DNA of 64,000 bases from Micromonospora sp. Llam0 (GTDB taxonomy: Bacteria; Actinomycetota; Actinomycetes; Mycobacteriales; Micromonosporaceae): assembly GCF_003751085.1 (NCBI RefSeq), contig NZ_RJJY01000001.1, forward strand, positions 5,580,001 to 5,644,000, read 5' to 3'. Below, in pieces: positions 44,934 to 54,580 of the stretch. The notes beneath the pieces were generated by a model. It was not told the DNA's origin, did no database searches, and saw only the letters and a program-made list of their open reading frames with translations. Within the stretch, counting starts at the first letter, position 1; each line of letters opens with the position of its first letter. A program made the translations under genes and the position numbers.

Positions 44934-46538
44934 TCAGGCGTTTTCGAGCGTGGTGATCGCGGCGGCGGAGATCTGTGCGATCGCGTCGACCGGGCTTGCC
45001 ACGGTCAGGGTGGTGGTGTGGTGGAAGGTGTGGCCGGACAGGTCTGCGGGGTGGAGCCACAGCACGGTGCATCCGGTGCGGTGCAGGGTGGTGATGAGTT
45101 TCTGTCCGGCTTCGATGTCGGCGAGGTGGCCGTCGGAGACGACGGCGAGCATCCGCAGGGGGCCGCGCTGGCGTAGGTCGAGGATCTGGTCGGCGAGTTT
45201 GACCGCGTCGGCGAATGCGGTGGTGCCGCCACCGGGGCTGATGTTCAGGACCTGGGTGGGGCGTTGCCTCGGCGGCACGAGCAGGGTGGCGGTGCTACCG
45301 AAGGCGATGGTGGCGGTGGTGGCGTGGTTGCGGTGGGCGGCGGTGGACAGGATCCAGCCGGCGGAGGACAGCGGTGCGGCGTAGGAGCGCATCGAGCCGG
45401 AGGTGTCGACGAGCACCGCGATGCGCAGGGTGGGTTTGGGTGGGGGCAGGGTGGCGCGTTGCTGCCAGGGCGCGGCGGTGGGGGTGGCGCCGGCGGCGCG
45501 TTGGGCGGCGGCGGTGATGGCGTGGCGGACGCGCAGTCGGCCGGGTGGTATCGGCGAGGGTTTCGTGTCGGGTTCGGGTTGGTGGCTGCGGGCGGCGTGG
45601 AGTCGGGCGGCGAGTTGCTGGGCGGCCTGCTGTTCGTCGGCGGTCGGGTTGCGGCGCTGCCAGGTGGCGGGTGCGGTGTGCCGGCCGGCGGTCAGCTGTG
45701 CGGTGAACTCGGCGGGGCTGATGCCGGCGACGGCGGCGAGGTAGTCGGCCAGTGCCTTGGCGAGATGCCCGGGGAACCGGCCGGGGTCTGGTACCGGGAT
45801 GTGGTGGTGCTGCTGTGGGTCGATGCCGAGGGCCTGGCACCATTGCCAGCCCAGGTCGATCATGGTGGTGGCGTCGTCGTCGGCGACGGTGTGGGCGGTT
45901 TTCCAGATTTCCCGTAGCCGTTTGAGTCGTTTGGTTCCGAGTACGGTGAGGACCGCTCCCCGGATGGTGCGGACGTCCTTGCTCGTGATGATGCGGGCGT
46001 CGACGCGGGCGAGGAGCAGCCCGGCGAGGTGGCCTGCGTGCCAGGGGTCGTCGACGGGTGTCTCGTCGGCGGTGATGAGGGTGTTGACGGTGTGGCGGAG
46101 CCAGCGGCGGTCGGCGCGGCGTCGGCCGCGTTGGCGGCCTTCGGCCCGGGATTCCTCGAGCAGTTCGGCGGCGGCGGCCACGATCGGCGGGGTATCTGGG
46201 GTTGTCCGGGCGGTCCAATGGCTGTGGGCGGCGTGGGCGGCCTCGTGGACGAGCAGCCCGTAGCCGGTGGGGACCAGCTTCTTGTGGGCGGCGCGGGCGG
46301 GGTTGGTGATGTCGGGGGTGTCGCCGATGTGGGTGGCGTCGACCTCGATGCGTCGCTCGGTGGGGTAGAAGCAGGCGGGGGCGCCGCCGCCGGCGCCGGG
46401 GGCGACGGTCACGGTCAGGTCGGTGCGTCCGGTCAGGACCTTGATGTGTCTGGTCCAGGCTTTGGACCAGGCGTCCCAGTCGGTGTCGACCGGGGTGGGG
46501 CTGCCGGTGGGCCGGAGGTGACCACTGGGGTGCGGCAT
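44934..46538 (-). CDS. von Willebrand A domain protein with added HExxH motif
   Basis: A 534-residue protein. The C-terminal third is a vWA domain with the metal-ion site D378TSGSM, then the GGGTTAFADAV and VVSDGHL segments. The N-terminal part has LLVHEAAHAAHSHW (His98-Glu-x-x-His102) and Glu residues at 127-129, the layout of a gluzincin-type zinc peptidase. The gene follows the MoxR ATPase gene by 26 bases on the same strand. MoxR/vWA pairs are known chaperones that remodel protein complexes or insert metals. The peptidase-like motif in the same chain is unusual. Confidence 0.82.
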   Translation of the reverse strand: MPHPSGHLRPTGSPTPVDTDWDAWSKAWTRHIKVLTGRTDLTVTVAPGAGGGAPACFYPTERRIEVDATHIGDTPDITNPARAAHKKLVPTGYGLLVHEAAHAAHSHWTARTTPDTPPIVAAAAELLEESRAEGRQRGRRRADRRWLRHTVNTLITADETPVDDPWHAGHLAGLLLARVDARIITSKDVRTIRGAVLTVLGTKRLKRLREIWKTAHTVADDDATTMIDLGWQWCQALGIDPQQHHHIPVPDPGRFPGHLAKALADYLAAVAGISPAEFTAQLTAGRHTAPATWQRRNPTADEQQAAQQLAARLHAARSHQPEPDTKPSPIPPGRLRVRHAITAAAQRAAGATPTAAPWQQRATLPPPKPTLRIAVLVDTSGSMRSYAAPLSSAGWILSTAAHRNHATTATIAFGSTATLLVPPRQRPTQVLNISPGGGTTAFADAVKLADQILDLRQRGPLRMLAVVSDGHLADIEAGQKLITTLHRTGCTVLWLHPADLSGHTFHHTTTLTVASPVDAIAQISAAAITTLENA

Positions 46539-46563
46539 CTTGGAGGGCTCCTTCCGTTGGTGG

Positions 46564-47709
46564 TTAGTGCTGTGGGCCGAGGCTGAGGGTGGTGACGGTG
46601 GTGCCGAAGTGGGTGGTCAGCGCTGTGATGACGGCGTCGCGGTCGTGGTCGGGGGCGCGGCCGGCGAGGTTGGACACCGCGGTGGCGAGGCTGAGGGTTT
46701 TGTGGAGGCGGGCGAAGCCGAGGAGTTCGCGTAGTTGTGGCGCCCAGGTGACGGTGCCGGCGGCGAGTTCGGTGTTGAGGTCGATCGCGGCGGCCACGGC
46801 GGGTGCGGCGACGCCGAGTCTGCGGGCCAGGTCCCAGTCGGTGGTGACTTCGATGTGTACCCCGAACCGGCTGGCGAGGGCTTCGGTGAGGACGGCGCCG
46901 TGGACGCCGGGGTTGTGGCCGGCGATGACGTAGAAGCCGTCGGCGGCGTCGACGCGTTCGTTGCGGTAGGCGGTGAGGTGGATGACGCGGCGGCCGTCCA
47001 TCGCCGGGTAGAGCACGGACAGCACGCGGGGTGGGATGAGGGTGGCGTCGTCGACCAGCAGCGGCCGGCCTTCGCGCATCGCTTGCACGAGGGGCCCGTG
47101 GACGTACTCGTAGCCGCCGTCGGGCAGTGGGATGAAGTTGCCGACGAAGTCCTCCACGACGGTGTCGCCGGTGCCGGCGACGGTGAGCAGGTCGTCGAAG
47201 GCGGCTTCGACCATGGCGGTCTTGCCGGTGCCGGGTGGCCCGTACAGCAGCACCGGCATCTGCGCGGCCCGTAGCCGGCGCAGCACCTCGATGTCGGTCC
47301 CGCCGGCGAGCTTGCGGGGCCAGTACAGCTCTCCGTTCGGGCGGGTGACGGGCTTACGTCGGCTGGACCGGCCGGCCCGGCCACCGCCGGAGGTGCCGCG
47401 CGGTGCCGGCGGCGGAAGGGTGCCGGCGGCGGCGACGCCGGCCGGGGTGATCTGGAAGCGGTGCGGGTTGGTGTGGTGGGTGGCGTAGCCGGCGGCGGCC
47501 ATCTTCTTGAGCACTTCGAACACCGCCCCGGAGGAGGGTGCGCCGATCGCCCGGGTGATCTGCCCGACCTTGAGCGGGCTGTCGGGGTTGTCGGCCAAGT
47601 ACTGCGCGACGCGCGGATACAGGTGGCCCATCCGGCGACCGGGACCAGCGGCGGGTGTGGGGGTGGGGTTCGCGCCGGGGTTGGCCGGCTGCGGTGACGT
47701 CGGGTTCAT
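46564..47709 (-). CDS. MoxR-type AAA+ ATPase with N-terminal winged-helix region
   Basis: A 381-residue protein from the ATG at 47709. Residues about 30-95 resemble a winged helix (VAQYLADNPDSPLKVGQITRA, then FEVLKKMAAAGYA). After a Pro/Arg linker the AAA+ module has Walker A GPPGTGKT, Walker B LLVDDATLI, sensor 1 VIAGHNPG and the arginine-finger segment ALASRFGV. Family members act with vWA proteins, and one is encoded next. The wHTH part may tie it to DNA or to a transcriptional complex. Confidence 0.85.
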   Translation of the reverse strand: MNPTSPQPANPGANPTPTPAAGPGRRMGHLYPRVAQYLADNPDSPLKVGQITRAIGAPSSGAVFEVLKKMAAAGYATHHTNPHRFQITPAGVAAAGTLPPPAPRGTSGGGRAGRSSRRKPVTRPNGELYWPRKLAGGTDIEVLRRLRAAQMPVLLYGPPGTGKTAMVEAAFDDLLTVAGTGDTVVEDFVGNFIPLPDGGYEYVHGPLVQAMREGRPLLVDDATLIPPRVLSVLYPAMDGRRVIHLTAYRNERVDAADGFYVIAGHNPGVHGAVLTEALASRFGVHIEVTTDWDLARRLGVAAPAVAAAIDLNTELAAGTVTWAPQLRELLGFARLHKTLSLATAVSNLAGRAPDHDRDAVITALTTHFGTTVTTLSLGPQH

Positions 47710-47927
47710 CAGGGGGTGACTCCTGTCGCGACAGGGCCCGCGCACCCGTCTCCGGGTGCGCGGGCGGTGAACGAACGACCGCACGTGCGGAGACGGGGTG
47801 GCAGCGCCGAGCCCGATTGATGGCTGGGCGGTGCACACGCCGCGTTCAGGGGACAGAGGAGGTTGGTGCCCGTGCCGTTAGCGGGTGCCGTGTGTCGGCG
47901 TCTTGCGGGCGAGGCCGGCTGTGAGGG

Positions 47928-48539
47928 TTAGTGGTTGCGGACCAGGTGGACGAGGCGGTGCAGTCCGGTGACGATCCGGCGGTGACGGCTGCCGGCGGGC
48001 GGGTGCGTCCAGTGGTCCACGCGGGGGGTGTCCGTACCGCGTACCCGGATAACCCGGTGCAGTCCCAGGTCGGTGTCGACGGCGGCCACGACACGAATCT
48101 CGCGACGCTGGCCGGCTGGGGCCTTGGCCAGGTCGCCGTACCGGTAGCCGGGCCGGATCGGTCCTGCCCACGCCTCGAACACGAGGCCGACGCCGACGCA
48201 GGTGCGCCCGTTGGTGTGCAGCCAGCCGTCCAACCAGCGGCGGCCGGTGTGGCTGGTCAGATCGGTGGCGAGGCGGTGCAGGATGACCGGTACGGGCAGC
48301 GGCATGCCGGGGCGTCGCGGGTCGGGTGTAGTCCAGAGGCCGGGCTCGGTGATGCTGGGGTCGACCTCGATCATGGCGGCGCCGTCGGCCTGGTGGTCGA
48401 ACAGGCCGAACAGGACCGGTGGCTGGTCCCAGCCGTACCGGTGCGTGGTGGCCTCGGTGTGGGCCAGGATCGTGGTGATCGCCGTGCACGTGTCTGGCCG
48501 TAGTCGCTCGATCGTGGTGGTGGTGCGGTGGATGGTCAC
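47928..48539 (-). CDS. Orphan protein, actinomycete mobile-element type
   Basis: A 203-residue protein with a GTG start and AGGAAGGG upstream. It is rich in aromatic and Arg residues and has a beta-strand-rich end (REIRVVAAVDTDLGLHRVI). The middle has VILHRLATDLTSHTGRRWLDGWL and VGLVFEAWAG. No catalytic motif is visible. I do not recognise the family. Confidence 0.7.
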   Translation of the reverse strand: MTIHRTTTTIERLRPDTCTAITTILAHTEATTHRYGWDQPPVLFGLFDHQADGAAMIEVDPSITEPGLWTTPDPRRPGMPLPVPVILHRLATDLTSHTGRRWLDGWLHTNGRTCVGVGLVFEAWAGPIRPGYRYGDLAKAPAGQRREIRVVAAVDTDLGLHRVIRVRGTDTPRVDHWTHPPAGSRHRRIVTGLHRLVHLVRNH

Positions 48540-48589
48540 GTGGTTGGTCCCTTCCTGTGAGACGGCGGAGTGGTCATCTGGTGTGGATG

Positions 48590-49015
48590 GCGTTGGTCGT
48601 GGGCTGGTGGCGGTGGTTGTCGCCGGCCCGCGACGTCGGGTCGGTAGGGGGTGCGGCCTCCAGCCCGGGGTGCCTAACGTGGGCGCGGCTGCTGCGGCCT
48701 CGCCGGTCATGCGGCCGGTGTGCGGGCAGGTTCGGCATCGGGGCGACGCGCTGCACGTCGGCCCTCGACCGCGGCACGTCCTGCTCGTCGCCCGTGTCGG
48801 CGAGCAGTGCGGCGTTGAGCAGCGGGATCTGTACCTGCGGTGGGGTGGTCGCCGTGCAGGTGACGTCCCACCGTGCCGTCGGCGGCAAGCGCGGCGAGCC
48901 CGTCCGCGCGGGCCGGTGCGTTCGATGGTCGCGGGCAGGTCCGACGCTGCCGCCACGGTGTAGCTGACGACGTCGGCCTCGACGGTCGGCGCGTGGCGGG
49001 CCGGTCATCGCGAAT
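48590..49015 (-). pseudogene. Possible frameshifted small gene
   Basis: Protein-like segments occur in three successive minus-strand frames: DVVSYTVAAASDLPATIERT, ADGLAALAADGTV, and WDVTCTATTPPQVQIPLLNAALLADTGDEQD (given here in parts: WDVTCTATTPP, QIPLLNAALLADTG). No single frame covers them, so the gene is either broken or the sequence has base errors. The rest of 48540-49281 holds no supported gene. Confidence 0.3.
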
Positions 49016-49281
49016 CCTTCCGAAAGGTCGGCTTTCATTGACCACGACGAATGGAATAGTGCCTTCGGGTGCGTCAGCAAGTCGTGTTCGCCGTGGGCGT
49101 TGCGCCTACGCCGTCGCTGCCCGGGGCGGGGTTCGTGGTGGGTCACGGCTGCGGCGGGGCGGTGCCCGCCGGTGGTGCGCGGTGTCGCGTGGGCTTGGCC
49201 TGTGATCGGCCCGCTCGCGGTGATTGGCGTTGCCGGCGCGGCCGGCCGGCACCACCAGATGTGGTGCCGTCCGGCCGTGTG

Positions 49282-49641
49282 TCACTGCGGGGCGATGGTG
49301 TTGCGGTAGGCGCTCAGGGTCTCGATGAGCCGTTGGTGCGCGTCGGCGTGCCGGGCGGCGAGCAGGTCGAGGTCCCCTCCTGTGGATCGCAGTTCTCCGC
49401 TGGGGTTGCAGGCCGCGCCAGCGTCGAGCGTGGCGGTGACACGGTTGAGGATGCCGGCGGTGGAAGCGATCCGCCGGCGCAGGTTCTGCTCGAGGTCCGA
49501 CAGTCGCAGCGCGGCGTCGAGGATGAGGGCGACCATGTGCCCTTGGGCGCTGTCCTCGGTGTGGCGGCGGCGCAGGGTGTGGAGATCGGTTTCCGGCCCG
49601 AGCACGTGGGCGATCAGGTTGGTGGCGGCGGGAGTCAGCAT
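49282..49641 (-). CDS. Small helical/coiled-coil orphan protein
   Basis: A 119-residue protein; GGAG lies 7 bases before the ATG. Helix-rich with heptad-like spacing (LILDAALRLSDLEQNLRRRI, AARHADAHQRLIETLSAY). No motif. Possibly a structural or DNA-partition accessory, but this is a guess from shape only. Confidence 0.65.
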   Translation of the reverse strand: MLTPAATNLIAHVLGPETDLHTLRRRHTEDSAQGHMVALILDAALRLSDLEQNLRRRIASTAGILNRVTATLDAGAACNPSGELRSTGGDLDLLAARHADAHQRLIETLSAYRNTIAPQ

Positions 49642-49765
49642 GTGGGTTCTCCAAACTGGTGGCGGTACTGGGCAACGTGCCCCGGCGGGTGGCGGATGGG
49701 CGGAGCGGGTGCCGGTCGTGACGCCGGCCCGGGTCATGCGAGCGTCGGCGCGCCGGTGGAGGTGG

Positions 49766-50896
49766 CTAGGCGGCCAGACCGGCCACGGTGCGCAAGTGTG
49801 AGGTGGTGCGACGCTCGGCGGCGGTGTCGTAGGCGTCGCGGTACACGGCGATCGCCTCCTGCCGCCGGAGCTGGCCGAGGTCTTCCCAGTGGGGCGTGTG
49901 CCCGCCGGTGGCCTCGCGGTAGAGGTCGGCGGCGTCGTTCGTGTCGGGTTCGGACAGTTGGGGTAGCAGGTCCAGGACGCGGGGGTCGCCGTCGTCGATG
50001 CCGGCGAGCAGCGTGCGGGCCGTCGTGGTCACGTCACCGGTGGCGCGGCCACCGACGGTGTCCTGTGCCCACCAGTCGGCTGCGTTCGTCCCGTCGCGGT
50101 TGCCGGCCGCGGCGAGGTCGGTGAGCACCGCGTTCCACGAGCCGGCGGATGCCGCCGTCTGACCGGTGGTGGCGGGCGGCGGCGAGGAGGGATGCTCGCT
50201 GCTGGCACGCATCCGGGTGTCGGCCGCCGTGGGGTCGGTGGACAGGACGTGGGCGCCGCCGTGGTCGGCGACCCAGGCCAGCCATCGGCTGGCGTAGCCG
50301 CCGACGGGTGGGAGGGCTGGGCACGGCGTGGGGTGGCTGGTGGCGTGCCGGTGCAGCCAGGCGGCGAGGGCGCGGCAGCGGTCCGGGTCGAGGTGACCGG
50401 GGACGAGGCCGCTGACCTGGTACGGCAGCGGGTGACCGGCGTAGGCCAGTGCGACGACGTGGTGCTGGACGGTGGTGGCGTCGAGCCAGCAGCCACGTCC
50501 GGCGGGCACCGCGATCGGTGTCCCGGCCGGGTCCGGGCCGCCGGTGCGCCAGCCGCAGCCGCCGGTGGCCGCGGTGGCGGCGCAGTCGATCAGCCCGCGG
50601 CTGTCGGCGATGACCGGCCCGCCAGCTGGCAGGGTGATCCCGATCGCGGTGCCGGTCGTGCGGCAGGGGTGCCGCATCGGCCGGGCGAGCAGGCCCGCCA
50701 CGGCGGGTGCGGCGGTGGTGTCCGGGTCGATTGGCCAGGCCCGGCCCGGCTGGCCGAGGAGGGTGGTGGGGCACAGCGGCCTCCCGTCTGCGTGCCGGAA
50801 CGTGGGCACCGTGCCGCGCCGGGGCGTGGACGCGGTGGCGGGGCGGGCGATGGCCGGTTGCCCGCATTCGGGGCAGGAGAGTGCAGGAGTGGGCAT
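49766..50896 (-). CDS. Orphan protein with N-terminal zinc ribbon
   Basis: A 376-residue protein from the ATG at 50896 with AAGGAA upstream. It opens with a CPECG pair and has further Cys at CRTTG, CAATA, GGCGW and GCW positions. The centre contains HHVVALAYAGHPLPYQVSG and the C-terminal third is helical with several DxxD clusters (IDDGDPRVLDLL, EPDTNDAADLY). The family is unknown to me. It may bind nucleic acid through the zinc ribbon. Confidence 0.65.
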   Translation of the reverse strand: MPTPALSCPECGQPAIARPATASTPRRGTVPTFRHADGRPLCPTTLLGQPGRAWPIDPDTTAAPAVAGLLARPMRHPCRTTGTAIGITLPAGGPVIADSRGLIDCAATAATGGCGWRTGGPDPAGTPIAVPAGRGCWLDATTVQHHVVALAYAGHPLPYQVSGLVPGHLDPDRCRALAAWLHRHATSHPTPCPALPPVGGYASRWLAWVADHGGAHVLSTDPTAADTRMRASSEHPSSPPPATTGQTAASAGSWNAVLTDLAAAGNRDGTNAADWWAQDTVGGRATGDVTTTARTLLAGIDDGDPRVLDLLPQLSEPDTNDAADLYREATGGHTPHWEDLGQLRRQEAIAVYRDAYDTAAERRTTSHLRTVAGLAA

Positions 50897-51136
50897 CGGC
50901 GGGGTTCCTTCCCGACAAGGGGTGTCGCTGGGGGCGGAGGCCCGCCGGCCGGGCGCGGTGCGCGCTGCCACACAGCGGCGCGGATCCGTACCCGGCGGGC
51001 GGGCCCGCCGCCACGACAGCGGTGGCTGGGAGCTCTGGTGCTGGTCAGGTGGGCTGTTGGCCGGCCGCCGCGAGGCGGGCGCACGCTGCGGTGTGGACGG
51101 CACCGCCGCCGGCGGCTGCGGTGTGGTGTTCGGTGC

Positions 51137-51814
51137 TCAGTCCCGTGTCGGCAGCAGGTCGGCGGCGGTGACCCGCCGTGGGTGGCGGTACAGCGGGGTG
51201 TCGGCGGCTTCGGCGTCGCTGACGTCACCGGTGAAGGGTTTGTTGGCTTTCAGTAGACGTGTAGCGGCTTTGCGCAGTGCGTCCGCCGATGCTGTGGTCG
51301 AGTGCTCGATCTCCCATAGCCCTTGAACGAGGGTGCGGCGGATGTGTTCGAGGTGGTCGTGTTTCTTCTGCAGCCGCGCCCAGATGCGCCCTTGGGCGAG
51401 GGCGACGTCGTCGAGGTCCTGGCTGCGGGTGTCGGCGGGGATCAGCGCGATCGCGGCGTCGAGTAGGCGGTGGGCGTCGATGCGTTCGTGGTCGGCGCGA
51501 ATCCGCTCCCGGATGGCGATGTCGTGGTAGTGCTCGACGACGTCGGCGGTGGTGGGTCCCTCTTTCCGGGGGACACCGTCCCAGCCGTGTTCGTACCAGG
51601 CGCTCAGCCAGTCGAGCAGTTCGCGGACCTGCGCCCGGGTCGCCAGCACTGATCGGGATGAGGACTGGAAGTAGGTGCGGTGTCCGACGGCCAGGACGAG
51701 GTCATCGGACAGGGGCGGATGGTGGCGGGGGCCGACGGTCAGCAATGTGTTGCCGACGTTGTGTAGCTCGAACCTGTTGGTACTGGCGCGGCTGGGAATC
51801 CGTTCGGTGGCCAT
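51137..51814 (-). CDS. Helical orphan protein
   Basis: A 225-residue protein with GAGG before its ATG. A beta-rich N-terminus (FELHNVGNTLLTVG, LVLAVGHRTYF) is followed by long helices (VRELLDWLSAWYEHGWDG, ERIDAHRLLDAAIALI, DDVALAQGRIWARLQKKHDHLEHIRRTL cut here as ALAQGRIWARLQKK). No enzymatic motif. Not recognised. Confidence 0.68.
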   Translation of the reverse strand: MATERIPSRASTNRFELHNVGNTLLTVGPRHHPPLSDDLVLAVGHRTYFQSSSRSVLATRAQVRELLDWLSAWYEHGWDGVPRKEGPTTADVVEHYHDIAIRERIRADHERIDAHRLLDAAIALIPADTRSQDLDDVALAQGRIWARLQKKHDHLEHIRRTLVQGLWEIEHSTTASADALRKAATRLLKANKPFTGDVSDAEAADTPLYRHPRRVTAADLLPTRD

Positions 51815-51879
51815 CGTGGTCCTCTCTCTGGGCTGGGTGGGCGCCCGCGCTGGCCGGGTCGGGCCACACGGGTGCGAAC

Positions 51880-52200
51880 AAACGAGGTGTTGGCGGCGCG
51901 GCGGGCCGGGATTCGGCCGCTGGAGCGGCCGGATGGGCGTCAGGCAACGGTTGGTGCGGACTGTCGGCGGGCAGGTGCTGCCATAGCCGCACCGGTTCCT
52001 TGAGTGGTCGGGTGTCGCGGCGCGGAACCGTGATCAGCGGGATCTGCGCGACCGCGGTCCGCCGCGGTGTTGATGCTGGGTACGCGTCCCGTGGGGTCTG
52101 CGGTGAGACGGCGGAACCACCACGGCGGCGTGGTCGATCGCGGTCACGGCACGGGCTCTGGCGTAGGGCGGCACGGCGGTGGTGTCGCACGGTTCGCCGG
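51880..52200 (-). pseudogene. Possible frameshifted small gene
   Basis: Segments ERLTGEPCDTTAVPPYARA, then WWFRRLTADPTGRVPSI, then VAQIPLITVPRRDTRPLKEP appear in three minus-strand frames in succession. They read like one short protein split by frameshifts. The QIPL block recalls the possible relic at 48.6-49.0 kb. The rest of 51815-52244 has no supported gene. Confidence 0.25.
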
Positions 52201-52244
52201 TGAGCCGTTCGCGGTCGATCCGCGCGGGTCCCTTGTGGGTGGTG

Positions 52245-54437
52245 TCAGTGGGTGGGCGGCTGGTCGGGGTCGGATGGTGTGGGCTGGTCGGTGGTGGCCG
52301 TAGGGGTGGTGGGGGTGCCGCCGGTGGCGATACGGCCCAGTTCGAGGCCCTGGTCGGCGGTCAGCATCGGCAGGTCGTCGACCGGCAGCCCGGCTTCCCG
52401 GCCGCGCTCGCGGTGCGCGGCGCGTAGCCGCGTGCGGATCTGGTCGTCGCTCATCTGCCGGTCGAGGGGGATGCCGTCGCCGGCCGCCTGCTTGATCAGC
52501 TGGTCGCGGTCGAGGCGTTCGTACAGCGACTCGGCGATGATGTGGGCGAGAAGTTGTCCCAGTTTGGCCTTGTGCCCGGTCGCGTCGGTGGCGGTGCGCG
52601 GGTCGGTGGTGGTGCGCGGGTCGGTGGCGGCGGCGAGGTGCTTCCAGGTGGTGCCGGTCCACCACTGCCACAGGTGGCCGCGTGGGTGCGGGTCCTCCCG
52701 CTGGAGCAGTTGACCGAGCTGCGTGCGCGCGCCGTGGCCGCGCGGGGCGGGCCACACCGGCCGCAGCCGCACCATGGTGCCGTCGGCGGCGACCAGTCGG
52801 GTCAGCACGGCGCCGTCGGTGATGGCCTGGCGTGCCGCCTGCCCGACCCGATGCTCGGTGATCAGGGCGGCGAGGACCTGCGTGTCGGATGCCGGCCGGC
52901 CGTGCTGCCGGCAGCCGGACAGGTAGGTGGTCCAGTGGTCGCGGCCGAACGCGGCGCTGCGGGGCGACAGGTGGAAGCCGTCCTCGCCGCTGTGGGCCTC
53001 GGCGACCGGTGTGTCGTCCAGCGCCAGGGTGGCCAGGGATGTCGGCGGGGTGCCGGGGAGTGCTCGCACGTCGGTGACGCGCAGCCGGTCGTGCGGCACT
53101 CTCAGGCCGGTGTGGGGCAGTTCAACGAACTGCTGCTGGGCACCGGGGGCGGGCAGGACCCCGATGATGTTCTCGCAGTCGTGCGGGTCGACCGCCTGCC
53201 AGGTCCAGGAACCGCCCATCACGGTGTACTGGCCGTCGGGGTCCGGTTCGATCCGGGTCACCGCGTCCGGGTCACCGCTGACCGCCGTCTCGTCGACCAC
53301 GATGGTGTCGCCGGCGAACCGCATCGTGGCCATCGACTCGTCCACCTCACGGTCGGCGTCGTCGGGTCTGCGGCCCCGGTCGATCAGCCAGGTCCGGTGG
53401 CGTTCGCGTTGCAGCTGCTGGTCGGCGACGATCGCCTCGGCCACCTGGCGGGTGCAGGTGAACACCGCGAAACCGTTCCAGCTGCCGGTCAGGACACCGA
53501 CGAACCCGACCGGTAGGCGCGTCTGCCCGGATGGGGCGGGGATCGCGGCCCAGTCCCCCGCGAACACGCCGACGCCGCCGACGCGAAGCCGGTCCGGATG
53601 CAGATACGACAGGTTCCGGCCGGTGACGCCACCGGCGGCGGCGAGCAGCCTGCGGCAGTGATCGACGGTCCGGTCGGCCCGTGCGGCGGCGACGGCGGCC
53701 CGCCAGGTGTCGAGGACCTCGGACCGGCGGGCGGGGGTCAGCCGTGACCAGGCCGACGCACCGAGCACGTCGGCGAGGTCCGTCGGTGCCGAACCCTGAG
53801 ACTCGGGAGCACCGGCATCGGGCAGGGCAGGCGGGGCGGCGGGGTCACCGGTCAGGACCCGCAACGCCGTGACCTGAGCCTGGGCGCGGGCGCCGTCGAG
53901 GACGCCCTGCGCCCAGGTGTCGGCGAGGATCAGTCCGTGGGTGGTGCCGGCGTCGCGCACGGCCGCGAACAGTTCAGACGGTCGGGGTCGCCCGGTGTCG
54001 GGCACCGGCTGTGCCGGATCGGTGAGGCGGTGCAGGGTAAACGGCTCGCGCAGGTTGGCACGGTTGTGGACGGTGACCGTCGCGTGCGTGGGATCGATGA
54101 CGTAGACCCAGCTGACATGTTCGACCGCTGCCCGCAAGGGCAGCACCTCTACCTGGCGGTCGGCGTCGAGGTCGCCGGCCATGCCGATGCCGGGTACCGG
54201 CTGCTCACCGGCGAACGTGATCGCGGTTTCCGCCGTGACACCGTCGTCCAGGTACGACCACTGGTGCGCGAGTAGCCGGTCGACCAGCGTGACGGCGTCG
54301 TGGGAGCAGGTGTGCGACCAGATCCGGTCCAGGATCGCCGGGATGTGGCCGGGACCACCGTCGAACTGGACGTAGCGGACACGGACGGTTGAGGGCTGGT
54401 CGGGGTCGAGGACTCCGACGAGGCAGTCAGTACTCAC
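52245..54437 (-). CDS. 730-aa orphan protein with a C-terminal domain shared with the 109-aa protein at 55.9 kb
   Basis: Started at the GTG at 54437, which has AAGGAG 6 bases upstream; the longer frame to 54605 is Pro/Arg-rich. The N-terminal 300 residues mix beta strands and helices (VRVRYVQFDGGPGHIPAIL, VYVIDPTHATVTVHNRAN). The middle includes TGRNLSYLHPDRLRVGGVGVF and a WTWQAVDPHDC segment. Residues about 640-705 (RTRLRAAHRERGREAGLPVDDLPMLTA, given in part as REAGLPVDDLPMLTADQ) match the 109-residue protein (AAGVPIDHLPALTARQ). No catalytic site is recognisable. Its size suggests a structural or conjugation-related role, unproven. Confidence 0.72.
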   Translation of the reverse strand: MSTDCLVGVLDPDQPSTVRVRYVQFDGGPGHIPAILDRIWSHTCSHDAVTLVDRLLAHQWSYLDDGVTAETAITFAGEQPVPGIGMAGDLDADRQVEVLPLRAAVEHVSWVYVIDPTHATVTVHNRANLREPFTLHRLTDPAQPVPDTGRPRPSELFAAVRDAGTTHGLILADTWAQGVLDGARAQAQVTALRVLTGDPAAPPALPDAGAPESQGSAPTDLADVLGASAWSRLTPARRSEVLDTWRAAVAAARADRTVDHCRRLLAAAGGVTGRNLSYLHPDRLRVGGVGVFAGDWAAIPAPSGQTRLPVGFVGVLTGSWNGFAVFTCTRQVAEAIVADQQLQRERHRTWLIDRGRRPDDADREVDESMATMRFAGDTIVVDETAVSGDPDAVTRIEPDPDGQYTVMGGSWTWQAVDPHDCENIIGVLPAPGAQQQFVELPHTGLRVPHDRLRVTDVRALPGTPPTSLATLALDDTPVAEAHSGEDGFHLSPRSAAFGRDHWTTYLSGCRQHGRPASDTQVLAALITEHRVGQAARQAITDGAVLTRLVAADGTMVRLRPVWPAPRGHGARTQLGQLLQREDPHPRGHLWQWWTGTTWKHLAAATDPRTTTDPRTATDATGHKAKLGQLLAHIIAESLYERLDRDQLIKQAAGDGIPLDRQMSDDQIRTRLRAAHRERGREAGLPVDDLPMLTADQGLELGRIATGGTPTTPTATTDQPTPSDPDQPPTH

Positions 54438-54580
54438 TGTCGCTCCTTCTGCGGGTTGGTGTGGGATTGGCCGGATGGGTGTGCCGGCTCGGGTGGATAC
54501 GGTGCCGTCGGGGTGGCGTGGAACCGTTCTTGCCGGTACCGGTCTCGCCGGCTGTCCGTGCGGGTGGTTGGCCCGGGGTG

